From Eutypa lata (Eukaryota > Ascomycota > Sordariomycetes > Xylariales > Diatrypaceae), in contig JAKULF010000007.1 in NCBI GenBank assembly GCA_022661535.1, forward strand, positions 2,232,001 to 2,296,000: 64,000 nucleotides of DNA. Reading direction: 5' to 3'. How positions within the stretch are numbered: the stretch's first letter is position 1; the number at the start of each line of letters is the position of its first letter. Made by a program: the position numbers and the translations under genes. A model generated the notes under the pieces. The model searched no databases and had not been told where the DNA came from. It worked only from the letters and a program-made list of their open reading frames with translations. This document shows positions 45,712 through 57,676 of this stretch, piece after piece.

Positions 45712-46178
45712 ATGTCCACGAAATCGAATAATACTAGTTATGATGGGTTAGTATATTGAACCCCTTCCTCAAGTGTTTGTTACTCATATCACTTCTCGTC
45801 CTCAGTGCCACGCCACCGAAGCCGGCACACTTCTACACATCGAACCCGCCTACACACCATCCTGTCGACAGGAATAGCCTTAGTAGCTACCGCGTTGCTG
45901 CTTTCAGGGCCGCGCCGTAGTAAGTAGTTTCCGTTATTTTTGTCCCTTTGTACCTAGCTTCAGTATTTAGGGTTACTGGACGGGACACGGTCGTGAATAA
46001 GAACTCTCGAACAACTTCTACAATTTGCTAAGATATCTGCCTGTAAAGAAGTAATGACTAATTCCAATGTTCCAGTAGTACGCCAATCGGCTTGAGCCAT
46101 GATAGCCGGGAGGCTAAGCTCTCCCATACCTCACGAGTGTCAAAAGAACTTAATGAAATCTTACCTCGGCTTCGTTGA
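45712..46178 (+). CDS. Small three-exon hypothetical protein, 83 residues
   Basis: Exons 45712-45746, 45806-45919 and 46076-46178. Donors are GTTAGT and GTAAGT, acceptors CCTCAG and TTCCAG, with GACTAAT as a branch site in the second intron. The joins are both in phase 2 and leave one open frame to a TGA at 46176-46178. The product starts MSTKSNNTSYDG, has a Pro/His-rich middle and ends with a charged helix RVSKELNEILPRLR. No signal peptide, membrane segment or known domain. Each exon is too short to stand out alone; three frame-consistent junctions with good signals support it, but nothing else does, so it remains a prediction. Confidence 0.42.
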
Positions 46179-47819
46179 GGTTTAACCCGGCTTGGAGTAT
46201 CTTACTATCTTCTACTCGATAACTCAAAAACCACAGGGGGGGAACTATTTACCATTTGTTACTGTCAAGGGCCTATTTCCAATGGTGAATCCCATGGGAA
46301 TAGGCTGTCATATATTGGAGTCACTTAATATGCCTAAAAACCATACCCCCCTATCATGAGCCTTAGATGCTGGATGGTGTCGGAAGACTCAAGGATACAT
46401 GTTACCATTGGGGCGTGCTATCCATAGCGCGGATGTAAACTAATTAGATGGAGAGGGGGAAACCTGTCTCTAAAGCTCGAGATTCCCATCACGGGCCTAG
46501 TAGATCTAGAGTGTCTTACATAATTATTACTACTTTTGCTCTATGTTATAGCTTTTCTAGATTGTCCTGAACCTGACGATATCACTGTGACCAACAAAGA
46601 ATAATATTAAAGAACTGGGCTCATCCCCCCCCCAAAATGACATGCAGAGTAATGTCAAATAGCCAATGCCATTGTACATCCTGTGAAGACGATGTCTCTT
46701 TCATTTTTTTGTGTAGTTTTATCTGTCTAGTGCCTTCTTGTATCCTTTGCTAGAGTAGGTTCGAAACATAATTCCATTTTTAGATGACCCCTTTTCTTAT
46801 TTTAGTTACTTATATTTTACCATTTTAGTTGCTTATGTGGGAAGATTGGTGATTTATTAAGTATGGTGGAAGCAGTAGCTTTAGAGCCATCAAATCAAAC
46901 GAGGAATGCGATGCCAGGCGTCACCATTTGGGCGTTTGCAGCTAGATGTCAACCTACCTAGCTAGAGATTTCCGACATAGATTTCCGACAATGCAGTAAG
47001 CTTTCTAAGCCCCAACAATAACCCCTTTCTCTTCACATTTTATTATCTCTATCTTTGATGTGTTATTATCGACTACGTTTCTGTTTTATGTACGTAGACA
47101 AAGATGTAGTAGGCCAAAGTAGAAACTCTAGAAAACTCTAGAAGTCTAATAGATATTTAGGATCACCATTATATGGTAGATCATAGACCATCTTTGAATG
47201 TCCTTGTAACCCTAGTTCGTATCCTGAGTATCTGGATCTCCTTATGGAAACAATCAATCCAGAAGTGGTCTATTCTGATACCTGACCAATTAACTAATAC
47301 CATCAAGTCAATCAACTCCCCACCCACAACACCGAATACACTCCCCAATCCAACCCAGCTAGCTACCACATCCCATTTAACCCCCCATTAACATAAAGCA
47401 GCAATTCACGGGATCGACACCAACTCGTCCAAATTACATCAAAATCCCCTCAATCCGGCAAGATCAACCTAAAACCAGCCTCAAAGATGCTGACAACTCC
47501 CCACGTTCCAGCTCCTAAGGCACCCTAGGACAGGACGCCAGTACTGAGCAGCGAAATCCTGGCCGGGCAAACCCGGATCTGTATTTCTATGGCCCGTAGC
47601 GAAGACCGGGACTCCGTAACTGGACGTCGGGGCACACATAGAGACACGCATCAGTTTTGTAATACCAATACCGGGCGTCGATTGATGACATGACCCTTTG
47701 TACCCTCTCACGCTCCAATGAAAGGTCGGCCGCAACCCAAAAAAAAAGGGGGGGGGGGGGCAAAGGGAAAAAGAAAGAAAGAAAAAAACAAAAGGAAGAA
47801 AATAGCTGACTGAACCAAC
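46179..47819. other. Intergenic, no gene supported
   Basis: AT-rich, with short frames only (for example a Thr/Pro/Asn-rich one at 47173-47391 without features). A polypurine block, an A run followed by twelve or so G and then AAAG repeats, lies at about 47741-47800, just downstream of the RNase-like exon. Confidence 0.45.
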
Positions 47820-48184
47820 TTACTGTCTAACATTGACCTCATACTCGCCCCTATCCGTCGTGACAGCGAGGTAATTCAAGCTCGCGTCCAGCAGGACGCG
47901 GTCGTTGCCGGGGGGCTGGCCCTCGCCCCACCCCCGCGCCGTCAGCGGGACCTCGTACACGGCGTCGGCCCAGCTGCCGTCGCCGACGGGGACCCGGCGG
48001 AGCCCGTAGTACGCCGGCCACACCTGGCGCGGGAAGGACTTGTCCCCGTACGCCGGGTACGCGCTGCGGTCGCCGATCAGGCCGTGCGCCGCGAACACGT
48101 CCCGCGCGAGCCGCAGCGCCGCGAAGACCGCGTCCCCCCGGTACAGGATGGCGCTGCCGCCGCCTTGGCGCGGGTTGTTGCACA
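47820..48184 (-). CDS. RNase T1/N1-like fold exon lacking catalytic histidines; partial model
   Basis: GC-rich exon starting after an AAACAG acceptor (branch TTAACTAAC) at 48184 and ending at a GTAAGT donor at 47823, with in-frame TAA at 47820-47822 if not spliced. The translation follows the guanyl-specific fungal RNase pattern: YRGDAVFAA near the start, SAYP where T1 has the Tyr38-containing strand, VYEVPL matching the YYEWPI strand with catalytic Glu58, and PGNDRVLLD matching the strand with Arg77. The positions of His40 and His92 are Ala and Asp, so normal catalysis is not expected. An extra loop of about 18 residues separates the first two motifs. Upstream (signal peptide) and downstream exons were not found; it may be a secreted catalytically dead RNase-like protein or a gene remnant. 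Confidence 0.6.
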
Positions 48185-50983
48185 CTGTTTTATGTTGGGT
48201 CATGCGGTTAGTTAACTAACTAAGTAGGCTAGGCGGGCCTTAGTATTTTGTTGCAACTCCCCCACAGCTCCCCCTTTTTGGAAGATCATTTATAACATGA
48301 GACAGTGTTTACAGATACATAAGTTTCCAACTATGATCGGAAGGGGCACATGTGTGATGTGCTTGGTATTAGGTATCAATCCCAGAATTGTGATATTATA
48401 AAATCACTTACTAACGTAGTCCGGGATCCGATTGTTCGGATGCGTCCTCTGTTTCACGTTTTAAGCATCAGTACTCTTCTTGTAAATTTGGGTTCTAGTT
48501 TTCTCTTTAGATAGTAGTAGGCTCTCTAGAATAGTAGGCCACGGCAGCCTAGGTCGAAGGAAGAACGGAGCACCTGAATGACTGACTGACCTGATATTCA
48601 TCCAGTTCTTCATCTAGCACGACCAACCTTAGAGCACGCTCGGTCCTCACTTGAGGAAGAGGCGCGACGACTTTTGTCGCGTAATGAGTTGGTATGATAG
48701 GATTGTCTGCCGTGCCGATTGCGGCAGTTTACTAGACGCTGATTGGGAAGAGGATCGAGTGACCGTAGTAGTTCAATCACCAGCCTAACTGAAATCAATC
48801 ATCCACAATAAGTCTGATGTAGTTGTTCTGAAAAGAGAATGACGTGGTTATCATTTTGCCCTCCATTTTCGTGTTGTCTCACTTATGTACTCACTTTAGG
48901 TGGGAATGCTCGAATGTCTTATCCGACGAGCATTTTTAGTAGCTGTAATGGATTTTGCTGACATGTTATTAATAGGTAGCTGATGGAAGGGGGGACAAGA
49001 TGATATGAATAGATATATAGATGGTAAATAAGAGTTTCGCTATTATCTGGAAAGAAAGAAGTCAATGGGAGACAAAAGGTAATTGCAAAGAGAGAGGGTG
49101 AAGATAACAAATTCCCTCAGCGTTGAGTTGAGATAAGGACACACGAGCATAGCCGCCCTTGTCGATGCTGAAATCGCGAGTACTTTCCCAATGCTGCCTG
49201 ACGGGCTGAATCCGTTATCTATCAATTAATGAGGCTTATATATATTAGCTAATGGGATGCGGGATCGAGGAATCCTTATGAAAAGCAACTTCCGAACACG
49301 GAACCTACCTAGCTTTTTCGGACCGTTGGTGCAATCTTGTATTGTTATTATTTATTATTTTTAAAAAAAAAATACTGCGCCGCTGCGCCTGGCGGTGTGA
49401 CGGAGGAGCGAGATACTGACGACTATTATCAGTGAGCACTTTTTTAAGTTGACATGTCAATTAACATTATGTCATAGACCCCCAAAATATTCCCTGTTAG
49501 ATAGATAGATATTAAATTGAAAACTGCTCTTTGCTTTCTGAGCGGGAGATTTCGTGCGGAGTCGGACTCCCTCGCAAGTCCTTTGGGTTTTTAATTAATA
49601 TGTATCACCGACCCCCGGCTATATCGGCTCACCTCCGTCACACATAAGCACGGCGAAGCCCTCACCACGGTGAAGATGGATAACCAATTACCCGGAGAAT
49701 TTGACGCGAAGCTCCGAGACAACTATGCCACCTCCCCCTTGGCCCTTAGTTATACGGCCATTGCGCAAGATCATGGTAGCTTCAGTCTATAGTCACGTTA
49801 GTGACTCATTTCCTTCGGAAGTTGCCTTTATTGTTGGAAATAATTAAGGCCATGTATATCGTCGCATATCTTCTATCCTTTTAGTTCTCATAAATATGGC
49901 TAGGAGTTGAACCGACGCATGAATAAATCTACAAACTGATTTTCGACATGAAGATTTTGAAACTTAACACTATGAAGTTAATATTCTTATATCAATATGC
50001 ATAATGTTATACATATATTAAGGGGTATATTGCTTAAGCCCCTCAATGACCTGTATATCTTTCCTAAATTTGACCCAAGGAGCAACGATAGATATCAATC
50101 CACAAACTACACAGTTGCCACCGTCGTCGCCGTCAAAATGCTCTGTAATCACTTTCGATATACCAAGATCTATAGATAGCAGGAGGAAATGTCTTCATAC
50201 ACTAAGTGAGTTAATTCCAACCTCTATCACGCCAAATGGCTCCCTGAGTAACATAATAAAGCTTACACCAACGTTCGATCTACGATAATCCACTATCCTA
50301 TGTACTTAGCTTTGGAAAGACCAGCGACCTTTAATAGAAGCATGAGCACGGCCATCAGGACAATAGAATCTGAGCCTGCTGTATGTACATAGCCAAATAT
50401 CAAACGCACATATGTAATTTCACAACTGGGAGCATTGATGATTTCTTATTCAACTCCATAATCGTCATTGGCTTTGTATCCTCTCCCCTTGAATAGGTGA
50501 CCAAAACCGATTCCCGCGATAGAAGCCCACCCCCTGTCCCCTATCCTTCGTGGCTTGCTGGTCTCGGGCATAGGAAATAATACTTTCTATCCCCCTTTCC
50601 TTCCTATATCTGCTCTCATGGGTGGCCCCCCCCTCTTAATATATGGGGGGTGAACCCCATCTGAAACCTTGCGATGCTCAAATGACAAATAATATAAAAA
50701 AGTTAAAAAAAGAGGTCGGATTCAATGGTATACTGTTCCCGGTTCCTGAACGCCAAGTGCTGTGAGCCCGTGATCCCCCCGCCAGACCTTCCCTGACCCA
50801 ATCGAACAGCCAATTCACACAACAGGATGTAGATGAATGCTAGAAAAATAAAAGAAGTATGCGACTTGATCTGCACTGTCCCCTCGCCTTTTGCCAGCCT
50901 CATTCTTAAACGAGGCGAGGCTATTGACCAGCAGATCCAGATCCCTCCCTCTGGCTTCGTATCAACTTCAGGCCGCACCACTC
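48185..50983. other. Intergenic, AT-rich
   Basis: Upstream exon(s) of the RNase-like gene should lie just above 48184 but none with a signal peptide was recognised. A short frame of 38 codons at 49676-49792 (MDNQLPGEFDAKLRDNYATS...) has convincing composition and start context and may be the 5' stub of a lost gene. The rest, including 50000-50700, shows no coding signal. It ends at the 3' side of the ICE2 gene. Confidence 0.4.
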
Positions 50984-52362
50984 TCAGTCCGTCTTCCAAT
51001 GTAAACCGCTTTCTACATCGTCATTTCCGAGATACAACTCGATGGCATATAAGCTCATGGTACCCACAACATTGATCCAGCGCCATACATTACCACCGGC
51101 GTCGCCATGTCGCAAGGTCCAGCCCTCCTCACTATCACTGGTTGAGAAATGCTGGAGTAGAAGGCTAGTGTAAACGGCGATTAAAATTGATGGCGAGAAC
51201 CACGAGAGGAACCCTAAAAGACGGTTTGCACCATCCGAATCGTCTAGCGAGGGACCCTCCATGAGAGCCCTGGCGCCCGATTCCCGGATTGCTGGGATGA
51301 TACGTGTGGCGCAGTAAAAGACGATGATGCGGTACACAAGGGAGATCATGACCGAAGGCGCAATGGTTTGGAAGGCGGCATGAAGGAACTTTAATGAAGA
51401 GTAGACGGCAGAAGGAAGCGTGCCGAGTAGGTGGAGAAACGTCGAGTAACTTGCCATGATGATAGGCGGCAGTGGGGGGAAATCAGGTTGATTAGCGGCT
51501 TGCTCGGCGGCCGCTGCTTGAGCCTCTGGTGACAGGGCATAATCGGTAAATATCTGGTAGATGCAAAGGACAACGTAGGCGAAGAGCAAGGAAGATTCGA
51601 TCGGATTTCCACGTCCAGTCCCAATCCCCAAGCCGCACAAGAACACTAAAGAAGTGACCGTTGCGCCTATCAGCGTTGCGTCGCGATTGTTGATCGATGG
51701 GAACAGTGCGACTCGCCACAGGAAGTAGAGAGCGCTAGCGATGATCATAGCGGAGAACATGAGAAGGATGAGCTGGATTCGAGATTTATTAGAACAGGTT
51801 GTAATCCAAAGTGGGAGGATAAGAAAACACTACTTACAACCCAAGTATCACTCCTTCCTCTGTTCACGAGCCATCTGGATATCTGGCCAGCAGCCTGTAT
51901 GACCAAAAGAGTGCAAAATCCCTCTAAAAGTTGAAAAACCGGGCTCGAATAACGCAAAGTCCTATCCCAGCTGCCCAAGGTCATAGATTCTAGTAGACCT
52001 CGGTCGCCGAAGAACCACTCGGACCAGGAAGTATGGTGTTTTTGAGTGCTAAAGCCGCTAATGGTTCTGGAAACCCAGTCGGTACTGTTTGCGTCGACAG
52101 CAAATCGGTGCAAGGACCATATTAACAGGGTCGGTATTATAAGCCACTGGGCGGTCTGGAGGGCTTTCATGACGGTCCATCGTACGCGGGAGTTATCCGG
52201 GGTTGCGAGCTTGACAGAGCTGTAGATGATGTAGAAGGTGAACAAGGTGAGGCTGTACGCCAGCCCGCTGTCTTGGCCACCGACATCGAAAGATATGGGG
52301 ATAGAAAGAACGACGGTTAGAAGAAAAATAGAGCTAAAGATGATGTTGAAGAACCACCACAT
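50984..52362 (-). CDS. ice2: ICE2-family endoplasmic reticulum membrane protein
   Basis: Two exons, 52362-51838 and 51772-50984, joined in phase 0 (donor GTAAGT, acceptor ATCCAG), 437 residues. Yeast Ice2 is a multi-spanning ER protein that shapes and partitions cortical ER and links ER to lipid droplets for membrane biogenesis. The start MWWFFNIIFSSIFLLTV and the next block SIPISFDVGGQDSGLAYSLT, followed by KLATPDNSRVRW, are typical of the fungal family. About eight to ten hydrophobic segments alternate with short loops; a loop with an Ala/Glu/Gln run (EAQAAAAEQAANQ) lies near residue 245. The start is the first ATG of the conserved N-terminus, although the frame is open further upstream. 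No operon-like neighbours. Family call from sequence memory, good but not checked by alignment. Confidence 0.82.
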
Positions 52363-55007
52363 CGGCGCGTTGTTTTTGGTGGTGGCTATTGCCGCACCGA
52401 ACTGGCGAGGCGTATGGCCAGGATTGGATATGGAATATACTCTGAACTGGGCCTGGACCTCGGTAGGCGACAGGGCCGTTTTCGATTTGAATGTAAAGGA
52501 GCGAATGTGGAGGCGGACGTAGACGTAGACGTAGACGTAGTTAGATCAGTGACCGTATGATCATGGAGAAATGCCTGTCATGGGTTAAATTTGGTGTAGG
52601 CGGCGGTTGATATCGGTGTCGCGTCTCGATAAGAGTGGGCTGATGGGTAACATAGGATTCGTTATGTTAGTCAACTTGTTTGTAGGTAGTTAGGTGATTA
52701 ATATTAGGCAGAATAGGTAAAGAGGGAAAGCAGATGGTGGCATAAAGGCAGGACTGCTACCTATTATTAGGTAGTAAGTAGTAGGTGATGATGGCACAAA
52801 GTGGTGGTGTTGGTGGGAATGTGATAAAGTGGCAGCAACTTTCCACCTTGCAAGCTTTGGTCAAGGTGGCTCAGGTGTTCTAGTAACAGATATGTACAAA
52901 TTCCCAAGGTACCTAAGAATACCTAGGTGTGATAACAGCTCACCTACCCACTTGAAGTACCCAACCAGTCTCGGTATCAAGGCATTTAACTTGATGTGGC
53001 TGAGGATTTCCTTTAAGGCTTACCCAATTAAGCCCTTCAGCCCAGTGCAATGACCAGCCCCGATGACGATAGTGGAAACCCTAGCGGTCAATAACCTAAA
53101 CGTGGCTCGTGCTCTCAAAAATCACATGCAATTATTGGTCTGGAACAAAGTGATCTATGTAGTAAGAGCATGGATGCAATGAAGATGTAACATGTAAATG
53201 AAAAAAGGAAAGAAAGAAATAAACTAGGATATCAATCTTACCTGCAATTCCAGGGTTAAGTAGTATATGTATGTACAGATTTCATCAAGAGGAAGGAATA
53301 TTTTTTTCTGTGATTTGAATATTGAAAAATTCCCCTACCAGGGTTGCATGAGGGTAGGTACCATTGATGTCAAGGCACTTCAAGCAAGGTACAGTGATCC
53401 ACACACTCAAGTTCTCTAGCTTGTGGATAAGAAACCCAGTTCCCTGTTCATTACTGGTTTTCGCGTCATTCCGACCTTTCATACTTGATGTCGTACTTTC
53501 ATACACATTTCCAGTTAGAAATCAAGTTGCTTTGCTTACGCACCTTTCAAGGAATGATAGGCATTGTAGTAACAAAAAGTACAAGGCGTTAAGAAACATG
53601 ATTAAACATTTTTAAATATTTATCCTAGCATACCATCCATATGTTGGGTGTTGGGGGGTAGATCTGATAACTAGCCCAGTAGCCCCGCAGCAAAAACGTG
53701 TAACCTTGGCGATCACCCAAAAAATCCTAGTACGTATGGAGCGAAAATCATAGGGGACCAGACCCTACCTACATACATGATGACATGATAATCACTTCTT
53801 TGACTTCGGTCAAACTTGATGGAAAGGTTGAGACGACCTAACCAGCCACATTCCTAGCGGGGTAACACAAATAGGATCCTGTTGCATATTTAACGAATGA
53901 GTAACGAATGAGTGCTTCTAAGCGACACAATAGTTGCCCTTGCCAAGCCGATACTGAAGTCTCGAACTTGCTTATTCATTGCTGCAGATTGAACAGTCCA
54001 TTCTGCACTTACTTTATCTACCTGGAAAGATACCTGCTTAGGTATATATACGCAGATATATATATAAATATAAGTATTAACCAAGTACCTTTATCAGATC
54101 TCCAGTACGGAGACTACGGAAGCTTATCCGTAGAGGCGGTCAGCCGTGGTCCGTAGTACTATCCGAAATAGTCGGATGCACAACTTTAGTATGCGGGCAT
54201 CACTCAAGCTAAGTGAACGTCTATAGTAGACTCGATGTTTTTAGATGTCTATCATATTGTAATAGAGAGCCTATTTAGATGGCCCAGTGTGTGGGGGTCT
54301 ACCTTATACAGGATCAGGTAGAGAACCCATAATTTTATCTTCACTCCAAAAGATATAACAACATAAGAAACTTTCCGAGACAACTTCAGCAGCAACAGAC
54401 AGATATAACACAAGATAGCCAACAAAAGAAGAAGAAAAATCCCAGATCATTGATCCTATTATTCTTGGCTTCTTGATTTCGATGATCTGCTAAAGAGAAT
54501 TGCAACGTTCACACATCACAGTTGATTGGTTTGTCCTTACTAAGACGCTCTCTTATAAAACAGGTGGGTTATCAAGTCTAATACTAACTGACAATACCAC
54601 CTTTCATACTATAGCGATTTACCTAGAAATAGTATTATGCTGTACAAACGTCAATAAATATGATCCTCTAGCAAATATAGTTTTAACCCCTTTATGACCC
54701 TGGCTATATTAGGACTAAATACAGCCTTAAGATTTGTTATTAAAGTTAACTCCCCTATGATGTTCAATGAGATGCTCGTTAATAAAATCCACCTATTCTC
54801 GGTTATATAGCGTCCACTATCCAGCGTGGTTCACATCAGGGGCTTGTTCCTAATCAGAGCGGCCAGGTCCTATCTACAAGCTGCGCGGGGGAGGCAACGA
54901 TAGGCTCATTATCGCCAGCTCTTGTGTAGCGAACGAAGTTTGCATCTCCCCCGCTCTAAAATAATTTTTTTGAGTATTCTCTGAGACTATCAAAGTAGCC
55001 GAGGGAG
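52363..55007. other. Upstream region of ICE2 and decayed AT-rich tract
   Basis: The first 250 bases are the ICE2 promoter side, with a GTAGAC hexamer run at 52516-52540. Beyond this no gene is supported; frames at 52829-53615 and 53890-54156 are short and featureless. The part 54200-54830 is AT-rich with many stops in all frames and looks like decayed repeat DNA. A 9-base perfect inverted pair GCGGGGGAG lies at 54885 and 54946. Confidence 0.4.
52516..52540. repeat. GTAGAC hexamer microsatellite
   Basis: About four tandem copies of GTAGAC (GGACGTAGACGTAGACGTAG...) some 155 bases upstream of the ICE2 start codon. Confidence 0.85.
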
Positions 55008-55821
55008 ATGGCTCTTGTCACCTACCAATCCGCTCCTAGCTATGCCGTAGATACTCGGTTCAACGCCGTTTACGCAGAATCCGTCCCGCCCTATGTCTAA
55101 GCAGTGGCCAATTTTGCTCTGTGAATACTCAGTTGCGTAAATATCGGCCATGGTAGTGGGTACTATTCATGTGAGAAGCGAACCAGAAATTCGATGAGAA
55201 CAATACATATGCTCATCAACCCCCTAGAGAGGTGATAGAAAGGCGCCGAGATTTACTATCTTCAGACAAGAAAGACTTGGCCGATGAAATATTGAATAGG
55301 CGCGATCCCAAGACGGAAAAGCAGCACAGACGACACGATAATAGATAGCATAATCACATTCTTGATCATCGGTATGCTGAATTACTTCTCGCTCATTTTT
55401 ATGAGCTATGAAAGATCATGAATCCTGAAGCATATTCGGAGCGTATTGGGTACTGGACCCATTACTTCAGATAGCATAGAAGAACTATAATACACCAAGG
55501 CGTGCTTCTAGGAAGCTCCAAGGCTTGGGTCACCGTCTAGAGCCTAGACAACCACTTGCGTGATTTCAGACCCATCAACCCTAGTAGTGCTAGAGAATAA
55601 ACAGGAAGTTAGGAGAGTCCAGACACTCATGATTGTCAATCCCAAGACTTCATTTAGGTAAGCCCCTTCCTCTGCAGTATTACAGCAGAGCATGTGCATT
55701 GATACTCGGTGTTACGCTGGATCCCTACGCCTGGGGTGATGGTGTCGAGGAGTTCGAGCCTGAAAGAATACTGAGGAAAGACTTCACGAATCTGCCAAAG
55801 AACAGAGAGCTCAACAAGTAG
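55008..55821 (+). pseudogene. Decayed CYP505-type cytochrome P450
   Basis: Pieces of a P450 of the self-sufficient CYP505/BM3 type appear in correct order but in different frames. They are DTRFNAVYAE near 55050 (the family's YRFNSFY region), REVIERRR near 55225 followed by KKDLADEILNRRDPKT (55270-55320), then DDTIIDSIITFLIIG of the I-helix (55333-55378, next frame) and KIMNPEAYSE near 55410-55440. Last comes GVTLDPYAWGDGVEEFEPER followed by LPKN (55705-55805), the PERF-region motif. Stop codons (for example after PPYV at about 55098) and frameshifts separate them. The K-helix ExxR, the heme-binding cysteine and the whole reductase part are missing, so it cannot be functional. A short-chain dehydrogenase gene lies just downstream, convergent. 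Confidence 0.8.
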
Positions 55822-55946
55822 AAATGGACTCTTTTCTCTACTCTTTTCAAAAGTGGAGATTTTACCTTTCTAATTATACACACTTGCCATTACCCCTATA
55901 ACCACTCCAAGGGGCCCCTAGACTATATATATATACATACCAAACA

Positions 55947-57049
55947 TTACTCTACACCAACCAGTTTCTTACTGACCTCCCAGAGCTGCTCCTCCTTCTC
56001 CTGATCAAAGGCCCATTCGGTATAGCCATACTCGAGTTGATCGCCACCCGGCGGGATAGGACCAGCTATGCTGGCACCTTCAAGATAGAGTCTACCCTTC
56101 CCCTCGAGGTCTTTCGAGATGGCGCCGTAGACGCTAGTGGAGCACGCCTGCTCGGTGCTCGCATAGTACTTTGAGAACTTCGCCTCTTGCATCGCAGCCT
56201 CCATGTCTTCGGCGCAGTGCTGCTGGAGGTTGGGGCTGACGAAGCTGCCGGGGCTGAGGCTGTAGCCATGCAGGCCCTGCGAGCCGTAGAGCCGGTCTAT
56301 CTCATTTGCCATGTAGATATTGGCTGTCTTGGATTGGCCATCTGTTGGGTGTGTGTTTGGTTAATAACATAATCCCCCAGAGTATGGATAATTCACTGTT
56401 TGAAGTATAGGTACTTACAGGCAACCCAGCCATCGTACTCGCCCTCCAGTCTCAGGTTGTCGAAGTGGATAGGGCTATAGCGGTGCCCGAGGGACGAGAC
56501 ATTAACCACCCGCGATTTGAACTCGGGCGTGGAGCTCGCAAGCAGGAGGTCTTTGAGCAGGTAGAAGAGGAGAAAGTGCGACAGGTGATTCGTGGCCAAC
56601 TGCAGCTCCAAGTCGTCCTTGGTGCGCGTCTCGGGCGTCTTCATGACCGCGGCGTTGTTGACCATGACGTTGAGCTTGGAGCTCTTCTTGCGGAACTCGG
56701 CGGCGCAGGCCCTCACGCTGGACATGTCGGCTTGGTCGATGTGGAGCAGGTGCACACGGCCCGTGTCGAGCACGTCGCCGAGGGCCTCCCTGGCCTTAGG
56801 GAGGTTCCGCGCCGTCGCGTAGATCGTGGCGCCGGTTAGGGCCAGAGCGCGAACCGTGGCGGGCCCCATCCCGGATGACACGCCCGTGATGAGGAAGACC
56901 TTGTCTTTCATGGCTCCGACGAGCCCTTCGTCTTCGACGACCTGAGCCCCTGTCGGTCGGGAGTCGCCGGGCCCGCCAAGGTTCTCCCACTTATTTGATT
57001 CGGCATATCGGCCAGTAAGCTGAAACGGGACTTTGGATACGAATGACAT
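55947..57049 (-). CDS. Short-chain dehydrogenase/reductase (SDR)
   Basis: NAD(P)-dependent oxidoreductase of the classical/retinol-dehydrogenase-like SDR group. Exons 57049-56419 and 56341-55947 (donor GTAAGT, acceptor CAACAG) give 341 residues; the intron splits the codon of the catalytic Tyr211. The Rossmann motif TGVSSGMG is at 55-62, with Met replacing the usual Ile/Leu. NNAA is at 131-134, catalytic Ser near 185-186 (NVSSLGH), and YGQSK with Tyr211 and Lys215. The 48 residues before the Rossmann fold are unusual but similar extensions occur in fungal members. Start is the first ATG; an upstream open stretch begins with non-ATG codons. It faces the P450 relic at 55.0-55.8 kb; together they may be remains of a secondary-metabolism or detoxification locus, which is inference. 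Substrate unknown. Confidence 0.88.
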
Positions 57050-57189
57050 GATGACTTCTGTATTTTTTTTAATGGAGTACAAAGTTAACGGGGTGTATTT
57101 AAATTGTCCAAATTGTTATCTAATAGAGAGAAAGAGGGCTTGTCGAATGCTGGATTGATCCCAAGTCTTTAAGACTACATCTTCCTTAT

Positions 57190-57676
57190 TTATACTTGGT
57201 TCTCCTTCCCTTCATCGGCGTTACCTATGTGAGTCCCTTCGTCGGCGTTATCTATGTGAATAAATTCAGGCTCCAGAAAAAGCGTCATCATACGGGTCAT
57301 TTCACGACTTAGTTTCTGAACACGAAGACCATCTTTGCCGAATGACACGTGCTCTTGATCTCTTGATGATGAAATAGGATTTAAGGTTAAACTCCAGACA
57401 ATATGCTGATGCCCCACTAAGCCCGCCAGATCGGAACGCTGCTGCTGCAGACGAACAACGGGATCGCAGCCAATGATATCGCAAGGGCGGCTGTGGAGAC
57501 GCATGCACGTTATCTCCGGCTGGGACGCCAAGATACGTAGCTTGAACGCTACCAACCTCATTGCGAAGAGCCTCACACTGGCCCCTATTACAAAGCAACG
57601 TAACTAGATTAAGAGATTCCGAGACTTTCTCTTTCGGATATAACACGGTCTTATAGGCTTTACTGAAGAGATGCAT
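57190..57676 (-). CDS. Doubtful hypothetical gene in two overlapping frames
   Basis: Two overlapping minus-strand frames are open: one from an ATG at 57676 (starting MHLFSKAYKTVLYPKEKVS) and one covering 57576-57190 (ending NADEGKENQV). The composition looks more protein-like in the first frame early and in the second frame later, so a short intron or a frameshift around 57560-57600 could join them, but no clean donor/acceptor pair was settled. The C-terminal end contains a 27-base direct repeat (57216 and 57243) giving HIDNADEG/HIGNADEG. No domain recognised. Confidence 0.25.

Noticed and set aside
54885..54954. Inverted pair GCGGGGGAG with about 50 bases between
   Set aside because: Only nine perfect pairs with a long loop, no further matching and no second copy; not enough for a terminator or a transposon end.
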